Shown piece after piece: positions 5,654 through 7,525 of a stretch of DNA of 7,525 bases; within the stretch, counting starts at the first letter, position 1, and every line of letters starts with the position of its first letter. The stretch spans positions 1 through 7,525 of the forward strand of contig PEYS01000202.1 of assembly GCA_002763335.1 (NCBI GenBank), read 5' to 3'. The position numbers and the translations under genes are program-made. This stretch comes from Candidatus Woesearchaeota archaeon CG08_land_8_20_14_0_20_47_9 (GTDB lineage Archaea > Nanobdellota > Nanobdellia > Woesearchaeales > CG1-02-47-18). The notes under the pieces were generated by a model, which saw only the letters and a program-made list of their open reading frames with translations, did no database searches and had not been told where the DNA came from.

Positions 5654-7525
5654 TCAGCTTAGACTGACCAGCACAGTCACCTTGCCCCTCCCCTCTTTAA
5701 GCGTACTCAGCGCCTTGCCGATGATTGCCCCAGAGCATTCTGACCTCTCACTGCAGACCATCGCATGCCCCCTTGTCGGGCTGCTCACAAGTATGTCACC
5801 TCGCTTTATCTCGCCGTAGCCTGCATCTGCCTTTACAGCAACGCGTCCTGCAAGTGCAAGGGGCTTCCAGCCAGGGGTCTTACCCATGTACACTGCAGGC
5901 TCCTCTGAGATCACGCCTATCACCCTAGTGTCATACGCCTCTGTTGATGGAACGGCTGTTTCATCATTATCAGGGTCTGCGACAACAACATCCCCTGCTT
6001 CGCAGCCTGGGCAGCTTATGTCCTCTGCAACATCCAAGCTCTGTCCAGTATAGACCGAACCCTTTAGATAGAGGTTTCCCTCGTCGTTAAGCCACATCCT
6101 CAGCAAATAATTGGTCCCGTCTGTCTTGTACCATTTGTGATGGCCTCCTGATACATACCACTGAGTATAGCTATCTATACCCAAGCCATAGAAATTGCTA
6201 TTTCCATATGTACGCATCCTCCATCCAGATGAGGCTGCTGAGGGCAGGGCATAACTGCTCGATCCCATTCTGAGTTGCCCTGTAAGATAGAGGTCTTGCA
6301 CATTCCCCCCAGTGCCCTCGAATGCTGAGCCTGCAGTAGTGCTTCCTGGCCTTATATAGATGCTGCCTGTTGACATTATATCCCTGCCAAGAGCCCCTAG
6401 AACCATGTAGTCTCCTGAGCTATCATCTGAGGTTGTTACAGTTCCCCTGACCTTAAGATCTGAGTTATCAAGCTCCATCTGCTTTGTGTAGGTTGATGTT
6501 CCACCGTTACTATACCACCTGTGAAACCTGTTTGTTGAATACCACTGAGTAGAGCCGTCTATGCCAAGGCCGTAGTTGTCGCCGCCTCCGTATGTGCGGA
6601 TTCTCCATCCATCAGATGTTGCTGAAGGGGCTGCGTAGCCAGTATCATAGATAGCCATCTTGCCGTCTTTATTAATTGTTAGAGAGGCAGCTCCAGTTGT
6701 TGGTTCGCTGATCTTCACACCATAAGGAGAAGCCAGTGTTATCGCCTTAGTATTTGCATAAAACCCAAGCCCTCCCCATACCTCTCCAATGCTGAGGTAG
6801 TCTGTGTTTCCACCCATGCCGTAGAGGAGCATGAAGTTATAGGCCTTACCACTGTTTTTAAAAACGTCGAAGAGGTTTGCGTCAATCCCGAAGTGCTCTG
6901 TGCTGTACCGTCCCTTGATATTGCCCTGGGCATTCAGCTCCCCTGTAACAGTGAGCGTATCAAAGCTGCCACTGCCCCCAGAGCCTCCAGTGGTTATAGA
7001 CAGGCCAAATCTGGTGTAAACATTGTTGTCGCCTGCGCGTTGCAGTAGGACAAGTATATCCTTGTTATCAAAGTTGCGGGGGCTGCCTAGGGCGCCTACA
7101 AGGGGGGTTACTGTGCTCTCAGATGTTACAGATGGTGGCAGCTTTACATACAGGTAATCCCAGATATTGGTAAGCGTGTATGCGCCTGGGGCGATCTTTA
7201 TATATGACCCTGAGGCGGGGTTCATAACCCTGTAATAGCCTGAGAGCGTGACCTTGTAGGTAACTGGGTCATACGATATTGAGGCACCGAACTCAGGCAC
7301 GACGATAAGGCTTTGAGTCCTCGCATTAAGCCCCCAAGGGGTTAAGCCAATGATCTCGCCAGTCATGTAAAGCGATTGTATGCTTCCTCCATCGCCCCTA
7401 AAATACGAGCCAGAAGTAACCCCTAACACATAGTCTGGTATGAGGAATATGTGCCCAGTTGAGCGTATATCTCTGCCCTCCCAGCCAATTTGCATATAGT
7501 TCCCTGCGCCATCATCTGATAATTT
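5654..7525 (-). CDS. Large repeat-containing surface/fibre-like protein (5' end outside window)
   Basis: At least 624 codons stay open to the window edge, so the N-terminus is missing. The Met at 7495 falls inside a repeat and is not the start. Numbering from that Met, the order is: repeat A1, a Gly/Tyr/Thr-rich beta region with a GGSGGSGS linker (170-177), repeat B1 (286-353), repeat A2 (356-408), repeat B2 (414-481) and a C-terminal module (488-613). That module (AEDISCPGC, GDVVV, VIGVIS, ALAGRVAVK, IKRGDILVSS, GAIIGKAL, VLVSL) resembles the C-terminal domain of bacterial surface and tail-fibre-type proteins. Four Cys (495, 498, 584, 590) could form disulfides or bind metal. The two pilin-like genes follow at once. 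The likely role is an adhesin or surface fibre (inference); no membrane helix is seen in the visible part. Confidence 0.7.
   Translation of the reverse strand, partial: KLSDDGAGNYMQIGWEGRDIRSTGHIFLIPDYVLGVTSGSYFRGDGGSIQSLYMTGEIIGLTPWGLNARTQSLIVVPEFGASISYDPVTYKVTLSGYYRVMNPASGSYIKIAPGAYTLTNIWDYLYVKLPPSVTSESTVTPLVGALGSPRNFDNKDILVLLQRAGDNNVYTRFGLSITTGGSGGSGSFDTLTVTGELNAQGNIKGRYSTEHFGIDANLFDVFKNSGKAYNFMLLYGMGGNTDYLSIGEVWGGLGFYANTKAITLASPYGVKISEPTTGAASLTINKDGKMAIYDTGYAAPSATSDGWRIRTYGGGDNYGLGIDGSTQWYSTNRFHRWYSNGGTSTYTKQMELDNSDLKVRGTVTTSDDSSGDYMVLGALGRDIMSTGSIYIRPGSTTAGSAFEGTGGNVQDLYLTGQLRMGSSSYALPSAASSGWRMRTYGNSNFYGLGIDSYTQWYVSGGHHKWYKTDGTNYLLRMWLNDEGNLYLKGSVYTGQSLDVAEDISCPGCEAGDVVVADPDNDETAVPSTEAYDTRVIGVISEEPAVYMGKTPGWKPLALAGRVAVKADAGYGEIKRGDILVSSPTRGHAMVCSERSECSGAIIGKALSTLKEGRGKVTVLVSLS
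6053..6256 (-). repeat. Repeat B2 in the surface protein
   Basis: The 68-residue unit starts YALPSAASSGWRMRTYG and contains YGLGID.YTQWY and KWY. It aligns without gaps to B1. The DNA has diverged but still shares TACCACTGAGTA (+ strand). Confidence 0.85.
6272..6430 (-). repeat. Repeat A2 in the surface protein
   Basis: The 53-residue unit SDDSSGDYM..G..GRDIMSTG...GTGGNVQDLYLTGQL lies between B1 and B2 and matches A1 at the window edge. Confidence 0.8.
6437..6640 (-). repeat. Repeat B1 in the surface protein
   Basis: The 68-residue unit starts YAAPSATSDGWRIRTYG at its second residue and contains YGLGIDGSTQWY and RWY. It has the same length as B2. Confidence 0.85.
7352..7519 (-). repeat. Repeat A1 in the surface protein
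   Basis: SDDGAGNYM..G.EGRDIRSTG...GDGGSIQSLYMTGEI matches A2 with a 3-residue length difference. It starts eight codons before the Met at 7495, which shows the reading frame continues beyond that Met. Confidence 0.8.

Noticed and set aside
6053..6640. Repeats as a CRISPR array or DNA-level satellite
   Set aside because: The repetition is at protein level in 68- and ~53-residue units with diverged DNA, not short identical repeats with spacers.
7493..7495. Met at 7495 as the start of the surface protein
   Set aside because: The frame is open for ten more codons to the window edge, and those codons encode the beginning of repeat A1.

Overview
The window looks archaeal. Three signs support this: two tRNA genes interrupted by introns with bulge-helix-bulge (BHB) splice motifs, TATA boxes about 25-30 bp upstream of genes (one serving an apparently leaderless mRNA), and a small membrane protein with a class III-like (archaeal pilin-type) N-terminus. 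The two pilin-like proteins share a C-terminal 'LGIE.DF.I' domain that I associate with DPANN archaea. A DPANN or related lineage is therefore my best guess, but no lineage-defining marker is present.

Left block (1-1979, + strand): a hairpin followed by a T-run (12-54) and a TATA box (61-69) precede a leaderless gene for a helix-turn-helix plus phosphoribosyltransferase protein. Its end overlaps by 8 bp the start of a GT9 (heptosyltransferase-family) glycosyltransferase gene. A 60-bp gap without a clear element (1980-2039) separates this pair from the convergent next block.

Middle block (2040-4386, - strand): in transcription order it holds tRNA-Arg(CCT), a flippase-like (LPG_synthase_TM/UPF0104) membrane protein and a six-hairpin glycosidase of the amylo-1,6-glucosidase/invertase type. 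The two protein genes overlap. Together with the GT9 gene, this half suggests synthesis, export or turnover of surface or storage glycans.

The tRNA pair (4277-4592) is the most unusual part. A tRNA-Arg(CCT) on the - strand and a tRNA-Ser(GGA) on the + strand diverge from an 88-bp spacer carrying a TATA box for each. Neither has an intron at the usual 37/38 site. The Arg gene has a 34-nt intron inside the T-loop (59/60) and the Ser gene a 34-nt intron inside the D-loop (20/21). Each can be folded into a BHB motif, and removing each restores a normal tRNA. A search limited to canonical introns would probably miss or misjudge both.

Right block (4643-7525, - strand): a large repeat-containing surface or fibre-like protein, cut off by the window edge, is followed by two small single-pass membrane proteins with related C-terminal domains. 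Close spacing (19 and 11 nt) suggests one operon for a surface structure. I found no CRISPR array, insertion sequence or rRNA.
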